Source: Oscillospiraceae bacterium
Lineage (GTDB): Bacteria; Bacillota; Clostridia; Oscillospirales; Oscillospiraceae
NCBI GenBank assembly: GCA_017621795.1
Contig: JAGASJ010000087.1
Coordinates: 30,178 to 94,177 of the forward strand
Reading direction: 5' to 3'
DNA: 64,000 nt
In this document: in pieces, positions 51,281-60,148 of the stretch
How positions within the stretch are numbered: the first letter of the stretch is position 1
Layout: each line of letters opens with the position of its first letter
Made by a program: the position numbers and the translations under genes
The notes under the pieces: model-generated
The model's input: only the letters and a program-made list of their open reading frames with translations
Told to the model about the DNA's origin: nothing
The model's database searches: none

Positions 51281-52362
51281 TGTCCGTGCACGAGATTTTG
51301 ATTGCCGTGATGGGGATATTTGCAGTCTTGGGCGCACTGGACCGCATTTTTGGCGGACGCGTGGGCTTGGGAAAGGAATTTGAAAACGGCATTATGGCCA
51401 TGGGCTCACTGGCGCTGGCAATGGTAGGTGTGATCACCTTAGCCCCGGTGCTTGCCAGGGTGCTCCGACCTGTGGCAGAACCGGTCTTTACCTTTTTGGG
51501 GGCAGATCCGGCGATGTTTGCAGGCACGATCTTAGCCTGCGATATGGGCGGCGGCGCACTGGCACAGGCAATGACCGAAGATCCCCAGGCGGCGCTTTTG
51601 GGCGGCGTGCTGTGCGGCTCGATGCTGGGGGCCACCATTGTATTTACCATTCCCGTGGCACTGGGGATCTTGACCGAAAAGGACAGACCCTTTTTGGCAA
51701 AGGGCATCCTGTGCGGTGTGGTGACCATACCGGTGGGTATTTTGGTGGGCGGCCTGGTGGCAGGCTTTCCCGTGCTGATGGTTTTGCGCAACCTGATCCC
51801 CATTGCGCTGATCGCCCTTTTCATTGCCATTGGTCTGTGGAAGGCCGAAAAATGGATGATCAAAGGCTTCAGTGTTTTCGGAAAAGGCATTGTGGCGCTG
51901 ATCACAGTGGGGCTTGCCTGTGCCATTGTGGAGGGGCTGACCGGCTTTGCCATCATTAAAGGAATGGCACCTATTTCCGAGGGCTTTCAAACGGTGGGCA
52001 CCATTGCCATTGTGCTGGCAGGGGCGTTTCCACTGGTATATGTGATCACACGGGTGCTGAAAAAACCCCTGATGGCCTTTGGAAAAGTGCTGAAGATCAA
52101 CGATACTGCCGCCGCGGGGCTGGTAGCCACCCTGGCAAATTCCATTGCCACCTTCGATATGGTGGAGAAGATGGATACGCGGGGGAAGGTGGTCAATATC
52201 GCATTTGCGGTGTCGGCGGCGTTTGTATTTGGAGACCATTTGGGCTTTACCGCAGGCTTTGCGCCGGAAATGCTGCCTGCAATGATCGCAGGGAAGGTGG
52301 CAGGGGGGGTCAGTGCGATTTTTGTAGCACTGCTTTTGACAAAAAACGGAAATAAATGTTGA
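51280..52362 (+). CDS. eutH: Ethanolamine permease
   Basis: A 360-residue integral membrane protein with about ten helices of the EutH family, importing ethanolamine for EutBC. DRIFGGRVGLGKEFENGIM and ILACDMGGGALAQAM are typical; the C-terminus VFGDHLGFTAGFAPEMLP is strongly conserved in EutH. I start at ATG 51280, which overlaps the eutN stop; the longer frame from 51220 lies inside eutN. Its stop is overlapped by the promoter of the metG T-box leader. Confidence 0.93.
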   Translation: MSVHEILIAVMGIFAVLGALDRIFGGRVGLGKEFENGIMAMGSLALAMVGVITLAPVLARVLRPVAEPVFTFLGADPAMFAGTILACDMGGGALAQAMTEDPQAALLGGVLCGSMLGATIVFTIPVALGILTEKDRPFLAKGILCGVVTIPVGILVGGLVAGFPVLMVLRNLIPIALIALFIAIGLWKAEKWMIKGFSVFGKGIVALITVGLACAIVEGLTGFAIIKGMAPISEGFQTVGTIAIVLAGAFPLVYVITRVLKKPLMAFGKVLKINDTAAAGLVATLANSIATFDMVEKMDTRGKVVNIAFAVSAAFVFGDHLGFTAGFAPEMLPAMIAGKVAGGVSAIFVALLLTKNGNKC

Positions 52363-52388
52363 CAAAACCCCTGCTTTGTAGCTATAAT
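52359..52388 (+). promoter_or_regulatory. Promoter of metG leader
   Basis: TTGACA (52359-52364), an 18-bp spacer and TATAAT (52383-52388). Both boxes are perfect; the -35 overlaps the eutH stop codon. Confidence 0.88.
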
Positions 52389-52394
52389 AGCCCA

Positions 52395-52627
52395 ATAAAG
52401 GCTGTGAACAAGAGAGTAAGCAGGCAGAAACGGTCAGAGAGCCTCGGTCGGTGCAAAGAGGTACGCAGGAAGCTTGCAGAAGATGGCTTGGGAGCTGAAA
52501 TGTCGATAGGTAGGCATTTTCGGGTGCGCCCGTGAACGCGCATAGAGGCACATTTTGTGCGAAACAAGGTGGTACCGCGTCAGTAGTCATTATTGTCGCC
52601 CTTGATTTTTATCAAGGGCGATTTTTT
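52395..52627 (+). promoter_or_regulatory. T-box riboswitch, methionine specific, with terminator
   Basis: The leader contains the T-box antiterminator sequence AAGGTGGTACCGCG (52566-52579) and an intrinsic terminator: TCGCCCTTGAT (52596-52606), loop TTTT, ATCAAGGGCGA (52611-52621), T-run. An ATG in GAAATG at 52500-52502 is the likely specifier codon; a second ATG at 52483 is less well placed. Uncharged tRNA-Met should stabilise the antiterminator and switch on metG. Confidence 0.92.
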
Positions 52628-52659
52628 ATTTCCACCGCAAAAGTTTAGGAGGAACGAAT

Positions 52660-54621
52660 ATGAGCCAGAAGAAACCCTATTATATTACAACCGCTATTGC
52701 CTACACTTCGGCAAAGCCCCATATCGGCAATACTTACGAGATCGTATTGGCCGATGCCATTGCCCGTTATAAGCGGCAGGCAGGCTACGATGTGTATTTC
52801 CAGACCGGCACGGATGAGCACGGTCAGAAGATCCAGCAGAAGGCAGAGGCCGCAGGCATCTCCCCCCAGGAGTATGTGGACAATGTCAGCACCCAGATCA
52901 AGGGCATTTGGGACTTGATGAACACCACCTACGACCGCTTTGTCCGCACCACCGACCCTATGCATAAGGAGAAGATCCAAAAGATCTTCAAGAAAATGTA
53001 TGAAAAGGGCGATATTTATAAGGGCACCTATCAGGGAAAATACTGCACCCCCTGCGAGTCCTTTTGGACAGAGAGTCAGCTGGTAGACGGCAAATGCCCC
53101 GACTGTGGCCGTGAATGTGTGGATGCGCAGGAGGAGGCTTACTTCTTCAAAATGAGCAAGTATGCCGACCGCCTGATGAAGCACATCGAGGAAAACCCCG
53201 GCTTCATCCAGCCCGAGAGCCGTAAAAACGAGATGATCAACAACTTCCTGAAGCCGGGCCTGCAGGACCTGTGCGTCAGCCGTACCAGCTTTACCTGGGG
53301 CATCCCCGTGGACTTTGATCCCGGTCACGTGACCTATGTGTGGCTGGATGCCCTGAGCAACTATATCACCTTCTGCGGCTATGACCCCGATGGCAACCAC
53401 GAGGATCGGTATAAGAAGTTCTGGCCTGCGGATCTGCACCTGATCGGCAAGGATATTGTCCGTTTCCACACCATCTACTGGCCCATCTTCCTGATGAGTA
53501 TGGGCGAGGAGCTGCCCAAGCAGGTATTCGGCCATCCCTGGCTGCTGGTACAGGGCGGCAAGATGTCCAAGAGTATGGGCAACGTCATCTATGCAGACGA
53601 TTTGGTGAAGCTGTTCGGCGTGGACGCGGTGCGTTACTACGTTTTGCACGAGATCCCCTATGCCTCCGACGGCATTATGACCTACGAGCTGATGATCGAG
53701 CGTATCAACAGTGAGCTGGCAAACATTTTGGGCAATTTGGTCAACCGTACGGTGGCAATGACCAACAAGTACTTTGACGGTGAAATCCAGACTCCCAACA
53801 CCCCCGACAGTCTGGATGAAGAGCTGAAGGCGGTGGCACTGGCAATGCCCAAAAAGGTGGAGCAGAAGATGGACGAGCTGAAGGTGGCAGATGCCATCGA
53901 CGAGGTCTTTGTGCTGCTGCGCCGTGCCAACAAGTATATTGACGAAACTGCACCCTGGGCGCTGGCAAAGGACGAAAGCAACCGTCCCCGTTTGGGCACG
54001 GTGCTGTATAACCTGTTGGAGGCGATCCGTTTTGCCGCCATTGCGCTGGAGCCCTTCCTGCCGGAGACCACTGGTAAGATCCTGTCGCAGATCAACGCCG
54101 AAAACGGTGGTCTGGAAAGCCTGACCGGCTTTGGTGTTTTGCAGGCCGGTAAGAAGGTAGGCCCCGGTGAGATTTTGTTTGCAAGATTGGATATGGAGAA
54201 GAAAATGGAAGAAATCAACGCAATGAACGCAGAAAAGGCGAAGGCCGCATTGCCTCCCATTGAAATTGAGGAATACAGCCAGGAGCAGGTGGATTTTGAC
54301 ACCTTCTGCAAGTCCGATTTCCGTGCGGTAAAGGTCAAGGACTGCCAGCCGGTAAAAAAGAGCGATAAGCTGCTGCAGTTCACACTGGATGACGGCACAG
54401 GCACAGACCGTCAGATCCTCTCCGGCATCGCCAAGTTCTATAAGCCCGAGGAGCTGATCGGTAAGACCCTGGTGGCCATCACCAACCTGCCGCCCCGTAA
54501 GATGATGGGCAGAGATTCCTGCGGTATGCTGATCAGCGCTGTGCACAAGGAAAAGGGCGAGGAAAAACTGAACCTTCTGATGGTCAGTGACGATATCCCC
54601 GCGGGCGCAAAGCTTTGCTAA
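52660..54621 (+). CDS. metG: Methionyl-tRNA synthetase
   Basis: A 653-residue class I synthetase. The HIGH-type motif is PHIGNTYE near residue 20, the zinc knuckle is CTPCESFW and CPDCGREC (residues about 128-150), and KMSKS lies near 302. The C-terminal 110 residues are the tRNA-binding OB-fold (FCKSDFRAVKVKDCQPV through PRKMMGRDSCGMLIS), which also mediates dimerisation. It is the only gene downstream of the T-box and is followed by a strong terminator. Confidence 0.97.
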   Translation: MSQKKPYYITTAIAYTSAKPHIGNTYEIVLADAIARYKRQAGYDVYFQTGTDEHGQKIQQKAEAAGISPQEYVDNVSTQIKGIWDLMNTTYDRFVRTTDPMHKEKIQKIFKKMYEKGDIYKGTYQGKYCTPCESFWTESQLVDGKCPDCGRECVDAQEEAYFFKMSKYADRLMKHIEENPGFIQPESRKNEMINNFLKPGLQDLCVSRTSFTWGIPVDFDPGHVTYVWLDALSNYITFCGYDPDGNHEDRYKKFWPADLHLIGKDIVRFHTIYWPIFLMSMGEELPKQVFGHPWLLVQGGKMSKSMGNVIYADDLVKLFGVDAVRYYVLHEIPYASDGIMTYELMIERINSELANILGNLVNRTVAMTNKYFDGEIQTPNTPDSLDEELKAVALAMPKKVEQKMDELKVADAIDEVFVLLRRANKYIDETAPWALAKDESNRPRLGTVLYNLLEAIRFAAIALEPFLPETTGKILSQINAENGGLESLTGFGVLQAGKKVGPGEILFARLDMEKKMEEINAMNAEKAKAALPPIEIEEYSQEQVDFDTFCKSDFRAVKVKDCQPVKKSDKLLQFTLDDGTGTDRQILSGIAKFYKPEELIGKTLVAITNLPPRKMMGRDSCGMLISAVHKEKGEEKLNLLMVSDDIPAGAKLC

Positions 54622-54640
54622 AAAGTCTGTCTTAAAACGA

Positions 54641-54668
54641 TCTGTAGGGTCACCTCTCTTGAGGTGAC
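54641..54668. repeat. TGTAGGG-type hairpin repeat, short copy
   Basis: TGTAG followed by GGTCACCTC, loop TCTT, GAGGTGACC. The same architecture (TGTAGGG plus a hairpin) recurs as a longer element at 62141-62203, pointing to a dispersed family. Confidence 0.55.
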
Positions 54669-54682
54669 CGCGGTCAACACGT

Positions 54683-54724
54683 AAAAACAGCACAAAATCT
54701 GCTTGCAGATTTTGTGCTGTTTTT
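54683..54724 (+). terminator. metG terminator
   Basis: AAAAACAGCACAAAATCTGC (54683-54702) and GCAGATTTTGTGCTGTTTTT pair almost perfectly, ending in a T-run at about 54724. Confidence 0.88.
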
Positions 54725-54817
54725 GTATCTCGGGCATCCGAGGACGGCAATGTTATTGCAGTGCCTTGTTAAAGCTTAAAGTTTATTTTCTCCTTCCCCT
54801 GCAGGGAAGACCGTTTA

Positions 54818-54975
54818 CGGCTCCCCTGTAGGGGAGCTGTCATATTGCCGATATTAGGCAATATGACTGAGGGGTTTACAGAGGGGATTCTTTGCTGCGG
54901 GCTTGTGATAAACGGAAACTCCGTTAACCCCTCCGTCTCGCCTTGCGGCGAGCCACCTCCCCTGCAAGGGGAGGC
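54818..54975. repeat. Dispersed palindromic repeat, copy A (two inverted units)
   Basis: Unit 1 (54818-54876) is a GC hairpin CTCCCC/GGGGAG, then a second hairpin CATATTGCC/GGCAATATG, then ACTGAGGGGTT. Unit 2 (54926-54975) read on the opposite strand has the same order: CCTCCCC/GGGGAGG, a CTCGCC/GGCGAG hairpin, then ACGGAGGGGTT. The remainder of the 54622-55042 gap carries only the metG terminator and the short hairpin repeat; I see no gene. Confidence 0.7.
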
Positions 54976-55042
54976 GTTGGTGGCGCTCCTTCATAACAGT
55001 AACGTATAGTTTTAGTCTGAACAAGGTACTACATATCCGCCC

Positions 55043-55933
55043 CTATTTGCTTTTTCGGCGGCTGATTACGGTGTAGATTGCCACGGTGAGGGAAATAGAG
55101 GCGACCAAAACGCCGTACATTACAGGAATGCCTACTTTGCTTCCGAAGAAGTAAATGTTGCAGTCCACGCTGTCCCGCAGGCTTTCCACCACCTGTTGGG
55201 GTATGCCCTCTGCATCCATCTGACGGAAAACGCCGCCCATACAGTGATTGCGCATCAGGGAAGTGGCATAAGTGCCCGGCAGGAAGGAGAGCGCCTTTTG
55301 CAGTCCGCTGCCAAAGCTGGAAATGGGCATATAAGCGCCGCAGATAAAGCCGTAGCAGGAGCTGACGATAGAGCCTACTGCCGATACGTGCCCCTGGGTG
55401 GACAGCTTGCAGTTCACCGCAGAGGACAGGGCCGTTCCAAACAGCCCCAAAAGCAGCACATCTGCCATCAGGTACAGCACGTCTGTGACGGTAAAATACC
55501 AGCCGATGCAGGCAAGATATACAAGCCCCACGCCCAGCGCCACAAAGCAGATCAGCAGGGTTGCCGCCGCGGTGGAGAGGAAGTAGCTCAGGGCCATGGT
55601 GGTGTTTTTCACCGGGGTCATGGTCAGATCCTTATATGCGCCGGTGATCTTATCCTGCACCATCAGCATATTGGAGCAAAAAGCCACCGTTACACAGCTC
55701 ACGGCCAGCAGTGAGGACAGCAGCTGGCCGCCCACCATTGCGTTAATAAGCCGCCCATCCAAAGCGATGCCCTCCGGCATTGCGGAGAGAAATGCATCCT
55801 TATACACCCGTGCAAGGAAGGTGGCATACAGCACTAATAGAATCAGCGGCGTGATCATCGAGGTAAAGAACAGCCCTTTGTCCTTGAAAAACAGCTTGCA
55901 GTTGCGTTTCGTCAGTGCACGAAGCTCCATCAT
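55043..55933 (-). CDS. ABC-2 type transporter permease
   Basis: A 296-residue membrane protein with six predicted helices and the ABC-2 layout of drug or lipid exporters: an N-terminal amphipathic stretch (LRALTKRNCKLFFKDKGLFF), a helix, a long extracellular loop, then a block of helices ending in a basic tail (VISRRKSK). Its ATG overlaps the ATPase stop by 4 bp. The substrate is unknown. Confidence 0.88.
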   Translation of the reverse strand: MMELRALTKRNCKLFFKDKGLFFTSMITPLILLVLYATFLARVYKDAFLSAMPEGIALDGRLINAMVGGQLLSSLLAVSCVTVAFCSNMLMVQDKITGAYKDLTMTPVKNTTMALSYFLSTAAATLLICFVALGVGLVYLACIGWYFTVTDVLYLMADVLLLGLFGTALSSAVNCKLSTQGHVSAVGSIVSSCYGFICGAYMPISSFGSGLQKALSFLPGTYATSLMRNHCMGGVFRQMDAEGIPQQVVESLRDSVDCNIYFFGSKVGIPVMYGVLVASISLTVAIYTVISRRKSK

Positions 55934-56832
55934 TGCTCTGCACCTCCCTCTATTTTCTTGCCGGTGACCGCCAGAAAGACGTCGTCCATTTTTCCCTTGG
56001 TGATCTCGTAGTCCACAAAAATATCCGGGAATTTACCGATCAGGGCGGTGGCCTGTGCGGTGTTTTCCACTTGTACCTTGTAGCCGTCCCGCACGGAAAT
56101 AAAAGGCTTTCCGAACTTCTGTACCTGCTCCTGTGTTACCCCGTAAAGGGTAATAAAGTCGCCGGTATAGGCGTTTTTCAGCTGCAGGGGGGTGCCCTCT
56201 GCCACGGATCTGCCCCGGTCTAAAATGACCACGAAATCCGCATCGGCCGCTTCCTCCATATAGTGGGTGGTGAGAAACACCGTCAGATGCTCCTCCCGGC
56301 GCAGATGGGCCAAAACATCCCAAAGCATTTTACGGGTCTGCGGGTCTAAGCCGGTGGTGGGCTCGTCCAGGATCAAAATTTCCGGCTTGTGCAAAAGTGC
56401 CCGGGCAATGTCTGCCCGACGGCGCTGACCGCCGGAGAGCTTCCCCACCGTCCGATCCATTATTTCCTCCAAATGCAGCAGCTCCGACAGCTCCTGTATC
56501 CGCTTTTGAAAATCTTTTCCCCCAATGCCGTACAGGGCGGCGCGGCTTTGCAGATTGTCCTTGACCGTCAGTGCACCGTCCAGCACCGAGGACTGGAACA
56601 CCACGCCCAGCTTTTTCTTGCTTTTTTGGGGATCTTCGCCACACACCGTCACACGGCCGCTGTCCTGAGAAAGCTGACCGCACATAATGGAAATGGTGGT
56701 GGATTTGCCTGCGCCGTTTTCTCCCAAAAAGGCAAACAGCTCCCCCTTTTTGACCTGAAAGCTCAGATCGTTCACGGCGTGGATCGACCCAAAGGACTTG
56801 TGCAGATTTTCAATTGTGATCACTTTATCCAT
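55930..56832 (-). CDS. ABC transporter ATP-binding protein (DrrA/CcmA-like exporter type)
   Basis: A 300-residue ATPase with Walker A GENGAGKST, signature LSGGQRRRADIARAL, Walker B ILILDEPTTGLD and the H-loop TTHYMEEA. The C-terminal extension after residue 220 is typical of drug and antibiotic exporters. I start at ATG 56832, since GAGAGGG precedes it; ATG 56847 is an alternative. It pairs with the ABC-2 permease. Being a two-component exporter in a gut-type Clostridium, it may carry a drug, lipid or peptide. Confidence 0.92.
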   Translation of the reverse strand: MDKVITIENLHKSFGSIHAVNDLSFQVKKGELFAFLGENGAGKSTTISIMCGQLSQDSGRVTVCGEDPQKSKKKLGVVFQSSVLDGALTVKDNLQSRAALYGIGGKDFQKRIQELSELLHLEEIMDRTVGKLSGGQRRRADIARALLHKPEILILDEPTTGLDPQTRKMLWDVLAHLRREEHLTVFLTTHYMEEAADADFVVILDRGRSVAEGTPLQLKNAYTGDFITLYGVTQEQVQKFGKPFISVRDGYKVQVENTAQATALIGKFPDIFVDYEITKGKMDDVFLAVTGKKIEGGAEQ

Positions 56833-56933
56833 AAAAAGCCCTCTCATGTAAATTTCCTACTCCAATTATACACATTAAGGGGTCAAATGTCTACTAAATC
56901 CTCCTCCTCGGTCGAAATCCTGCGATATGTGGC

Positions 56934-56968
56934 AAAGGCCCTGTGCGAAAATCGCACAGGGCCCTTTA
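56934..56968. repeat. 35-nt hairpin, first copy
   Basis: GGCCCTGTGCG (56937-56947) and CGCACAGGGCC (56953-56963) with AAA/TTT flanks. It is identical except for one loop base to 57273-57307; the two copies enclose palindromic repeat copy B. Confidence 0.8.
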
Positions 56969-57001
56969 GAGTGTCAAAGAACCCTATAAATGCGCAAATA
57001 C

Positions 57002-57250
57002 GGCTCCCTCTGACGAGGGAGCTGGCTAATTGCCGATTTTAGGCAATTAGACTGAGGGAGAGAAAAAACAGAAAAGTCTAACCATATTGTATAGACTTTT
57101 CTGAACTTTTCAGGCCTTCTCTCCCCCAGTCAGCCTGTTCGGCTGACAGCCGCCTGCGGGCGGCCCGGTCGCGGCTCTGGCTGTCCCCCGGACAGCCATT
57201 CACTACCGCGACTGCGCTTCGCTTACCCTCGTCAGAGGGGGCCAAGGGGA
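57002..57250. repeat. Dispersed palindromic repeat, copy B (two inverted units, expanded)
   Basis: Unit 1 (57002-57062): GGCTCCCTC/GAGGGAGC hairpin, CTAATTGCC/GGCAATTAG hairpin, ACTGAGGGAGAG, matching copy A. The centre (57069-57103) is a perfect 12-bp hairpin CAGAAAAGTCTA/TAGACTTTTCTG. Unit 2 (57117-57250) is inverted and carries extra hairpins (GTCAGCC/GGCTGAC, GCCGCC/GGCGGC, GGCTGTCC/GGACAGCC). No gene is seen between 56833 and 57308. Confidence 0.7.
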
Positions 57251-57272
57251 AAGGTACTTTTTTGACAGACTG

Positions 57273-57307
57273 AAAGGCCCTGTGCGAAAACCGCACAGGG
57301 CCCTTTA
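57273..57307 (-). terminator. Hairpin after the potCD gene (second copy of the 35-nt hairpin)
   Basis: GGCCCTGTGCG (57276-57286) and CGCACAGGGCC (57292-57302), starting 2 bases after the stop of the minus-strand polyamine operon. It most likely serves as its terminator. Confidence 0.65.
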
Positions 57308-57308
57308 C

Positions 57309-59324
57309 TTATTTTTTCTTTTTCCGCTTGGGTAAAAAGGGAAGTGCCGCAAATGCCACCAGCAATACAATGATGCCGATCAGAATAACGGTAGAGCTGC
57401 CGCCTTCTGTGCTGCCGCCCACCAAACGGACCGCCATAAACTGCTCGTCCATACTGCGGGAGACCTCTGCAGGCAGATAGCTGTAGCTGGTGCCGTTTTT
57501 CAGTACCTCATCGCTGGGATAGATCACGTCACTTTCTGCCAAATACTCTTCCATGTAGTCTCTTGCGCCCTCAATGGGGGAGCCGTAGCAGATATAGTCC
57601 ATATTGGCGCCGGAGATCTCGGGGTCGCACAGGAAGTTGATGAACAGCTCTGCCTCGGTTTTGTTCTTGGCGCAGGTGGGAACACACATGGCGTCGATAA
57701 ACAGATTAAAGCCCTGATTTTTCGGCAGGTAGAACGCCAGATTGGGATTGGCATCCATCATCATCATACAGTCGCCTGCATAATAGGGGGCGATCCAGGC
57801 GTTTTCACCCTCCATAGCGGCATAGATCTGATCCATTACATATTGCCGCACCAGGGGATTCTGCTCCTTAAGCAGCTTGGCGCAGTCGGCAAGCTCCTGG
57901 GGATCTTCGGTATTCACATCGTAGCCCAGCATATATTGGGCAATACCGAAGGCATCGCGGGAATTGTCGAACATCAGGATCTTACCCTTGTACTTTTCGT
58001 TCCACAGCAGTTCCCAGCCGGTCACATCCTCAGGGTCTACAAACTTTTCGTTGTAGATGATGCCCACCGTACCCCAGGTATAGGGGACAGAGTATTCGTT
58101 CAGCGGGTCGTAGTCGGTATTTTTAAAGGTCTGCTGTACATACTCGTAGTTGGGAATGTTGGAAAAGTCCAGCTTTTGGAGCATATCCTCCTGAATCAGA
58201 CGGGCGATCATATAGTCGGAGGGGATGATCACATCCACCGACAGACCGCCGCCGGACAGCTTGGCATACAGAGATTCGTTGGAATCGTAGGTGGTGTAGT
58301 TCACCCGAATATTGGGATGGCGCCGTTCAAATTCCTCAATGATATCCAGTGTTTCATCGGTGCCGTCGGCAATATTCTGACCCCAGTTCATCACATTCAG
58401 GGTCACCTTGCCGGAGCGGGTGCCGAAGATCAGCAGGCCGGCTGTGCCCAACACTGCCACACTGCACACTGCGGCGCACACACGGCGAAATACTTTTTTG
58501 CCGTGACTGTCTACGGTTTTGCGCTTTTGGTCCTTCCGCTTTTCTCCCCGGATCTGCAGAATGTTCATGGTGATCATCAGTGCGAAGATCAGCAGGAACA
58601 GCAGGGTAAACATGGCGTAGATCTTGGGGGACATCGGCTTTTTGGTGTAGGAGTAGATCTCCACCGGCAAGGTGGAAAAGCCGGAGCCGGTGACAAAGTA
58701 GCTGATCACAAAATCGTCCAAACTCATGGTAAAGGCCATGATCGCACCGGAGATGATACCGGGCATGATCTCGTGAATGGTCACCTTAAAGAAGGACTGC
58801 AAAGGCGTACAGCCCAGATCCATTGCCGCATCCTGCAGCGCAGGATCCATCTGCCGCAGCTTGGGCATCACGTTCAAAATGACGTAGGGCAGGCTAAAGG
58901 TGATGTGCGCCACCAAAAGTGTCCAGAAATTCAGACTCTCCCGCTGATGGAGCATACTGGTGCCCACAAACACAAACAGCAGCGAAAGGGAAATACCGGT
59001 CACAATATCCGGATTGGTCATAGGGATGTTGGTGAGGTTCATCACCAGCTTCCGCATTTTGGGGCGCATATTGTGGATCCCCACTGCCGCAAAGGTGCCA
59101 AATGCAGTGGCAATGGCGGTGGACAGCAGAGAGATCAGCAGAGAATTACCAAGCAGTGTCAGCAGATCCTCGTCCTTGAACAGCTCCTTGTACTGGCTGA
59201 AGGTAAAGCCCTCTATATGGGTCAGATCCTTGCCTGTGTTGAAGGATGCTACGATCAGCACCAGCATGGGGATATACAGGAAGACGAACATCAGGATGGT
59301 GAGCACGCGGGAAGTCTTTTTCAT
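57309..59324 (-). CDS. Polyamine ABC importer: permease PotC fused to substrate-binding PotD
   Basis: A 671-residue fusion. Residues 1-260 are a PotC-type permease with six helices and the EAA-like loop (DAAMDLGCTPLQSFFKVTIHE). A membrane helix near 280-300 leads into a PotD-type binding domain outside the cell (LNVMNWGQNIADGTDETLD to about 620), including VPYTWGTVGIIYN and GENAWIAPYYAGD. A final helix and KKKK tail anchor the C-terminus. Covalent tethering ties the receptor to its channel. It overlaps potB by 4 bp. Spermidine or putrescine is the expected ligand; the exact one is not readable. Confidence 0.92.
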   Translation of the reverse strand: MKKTSRVLTILMFVFLYIPMLVLIVASFNTGKDLTHIEGFTFSQYKELFKDEDLLTLLGNSLLISLLSTAIATAFGTFAAVGIHNMRPKMRKLVMNLTNIPMTNPDIVTGISLSLLFVFVGTSMLHQRESLNFWTLLVAHITFSLPYVILNVMPKLRQMDPALQDAAMDLGCTPLQSFFKVTIHEIMPGIISGAIMAFTMSLDDFVISYFVTGSGFSTLPVEIYSYTKKPMSPKIYAMFTLLFLLIFALMITMNILQIRGEKRKDQKRKTVDSHGKKVFRRVCAAVCSVAVLGTAGLLIFGTRSGKVTLNVMNWGQNIADGTDETLDIIEEFERRHPNIRVNYTTYDSNESLYAKLSGGGLSVDVIIPSDYMIARLIQEDMLQKLDFSNIPNYEYVQQTFKNTDYDPLNEYSVPYTWGTVGIIYNEKFVDPEDVTGWELLWNEKYKGKILMFDNSRDAFGIAQYMLGYDVNTEDPQELADCAKLLKEQNPLVRQYVMDQIYAAMEGENAWIAPYYAGDCMMMMDANPNLAFYLPKNQGFNLFIDAMCVPTCAKNKTEAELFINFLCDPEISGANMDYICYGSPIEGARDYMEEYLAESDVIYPSDEVLKNGTSYSYLPAEVSRSMDEQFMAVRLVGGSTEGGSSTVILIGIIVLLVAFAALPFLPKRKKKK

Positions 59325-60148
59325 ACCACCACGCCCCCTTCCCCGTCCTCGTCACCGCCGAAGCGGCTCATCATATTGGTACAGCCCAGCACCAAAAGCA
59401 TTAAAAGCAGGCTCAAAGCTGCGCCCAAGTTGGGATTATGACTGGTTTTAAATTGTTTTTCGATAACGTCGCCGATCAGCATCGTTTCTGCACCGCCCAG
59501 CTTTTGGGAGATGTAGAAGGTGGAGACCGCCGGCACAAACACCATCGTTAGTCCCGAAATAATACCGGGCATAGACAGGGGGAATACCACACGGGTAAAC
59601 ACCTGACGGCTGTTACAGCCCAAATCCTCCGCAGCCTCGATCAAACGGCCATCGATTTTCACAATGATGGCATACAGCGGCAAGATCATATAAGGCAGGT
59701 AGTTGTATACCATACCCAAAATGACCGCGCCGGGGGTGCCGATCATCTCCACCGGACCAATACCCAAAAGGCCCAGCAGATTGTTTAAAATACCGTTGGT
59801 TTCCAAGAGCCCTACCCAGGCCAGGGTACGAAGCAAAAAGCTCATACACATGGGGAGCATCACCAGCATATACAGGATCTTCTGGGTTACCGGCTTGCGG
59901 TGGGCAATAAAATAGGCAACGGGATAGCCCAAGATCAGGCAGATCACTGCAGACAGCAGGGAATACCAGGCAGAGATGCCCAGTGTGGGCAAATAGGCGC
60001 TTAGATCCGTCATATTGGAGAAGGTAAAGCGGCCGGTATCCGGATCGGTAAAGGCATAATACCCCATCACGCCCAGGGGGATGAGGGTAAAGAGCAACAT
60101 CCACAGAATATAGGGCGCGCTGAGGAGCAGTGACTTATTCTTCTTCAT
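59321..60148 (-). CDS. potB: Polyamine ABC transporter permease
   Basis: A 275-residue permease with six helices and the EAA loop [21 protein letters not shown] that contacts PotA. I choose ATG 60148, since GGAGG lies 9 nt upstream inside the potA end; ATG 60157 is too near that site. It overlaps both neighbours, fitting the order potA-potB-potCD. Its partner half-channel is the N-terminal part of the fusion protein. Confidence 0.93.
   Translation of the reverse strand: MKKNKSLLLSAPYILWMLLFTLIPLGVMGYYAFTDPDTGRFTFSNMTDLSAYLPTLGISAWYSLLSAVICLILGYPVAYFIAHRKPVTQKILYMLVMLPMCMSFLLRTLAWVGLLETNGILNNLLGLLGIGPVEMIGTPGAVILGMVYNYLPYMILPLYAIIVKIDGRLIEAAEDLGCNSRQVFTRVVFPLSMPGIISGLTMVFVPAVSTFYISQKLGGAETMLIGDVIEKQFKTSHNPNLGAALSLLLMLLVLGCTNMMSRFGGDEDGEGGVVV

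Noticed and set aside
52645-54750. 701-codon open frame opposite metG
   Set aside because: metG is unmistakable on the plus strand with all synthetase motifs; the antisense frame has no recognisable domain.
57843-59441. 532-codon plus-strand frame opposite the PotC-PotD fusion
   Set aside because: His/Gly/Gln-rich shadow; the minus-strand product has full transporter domains.
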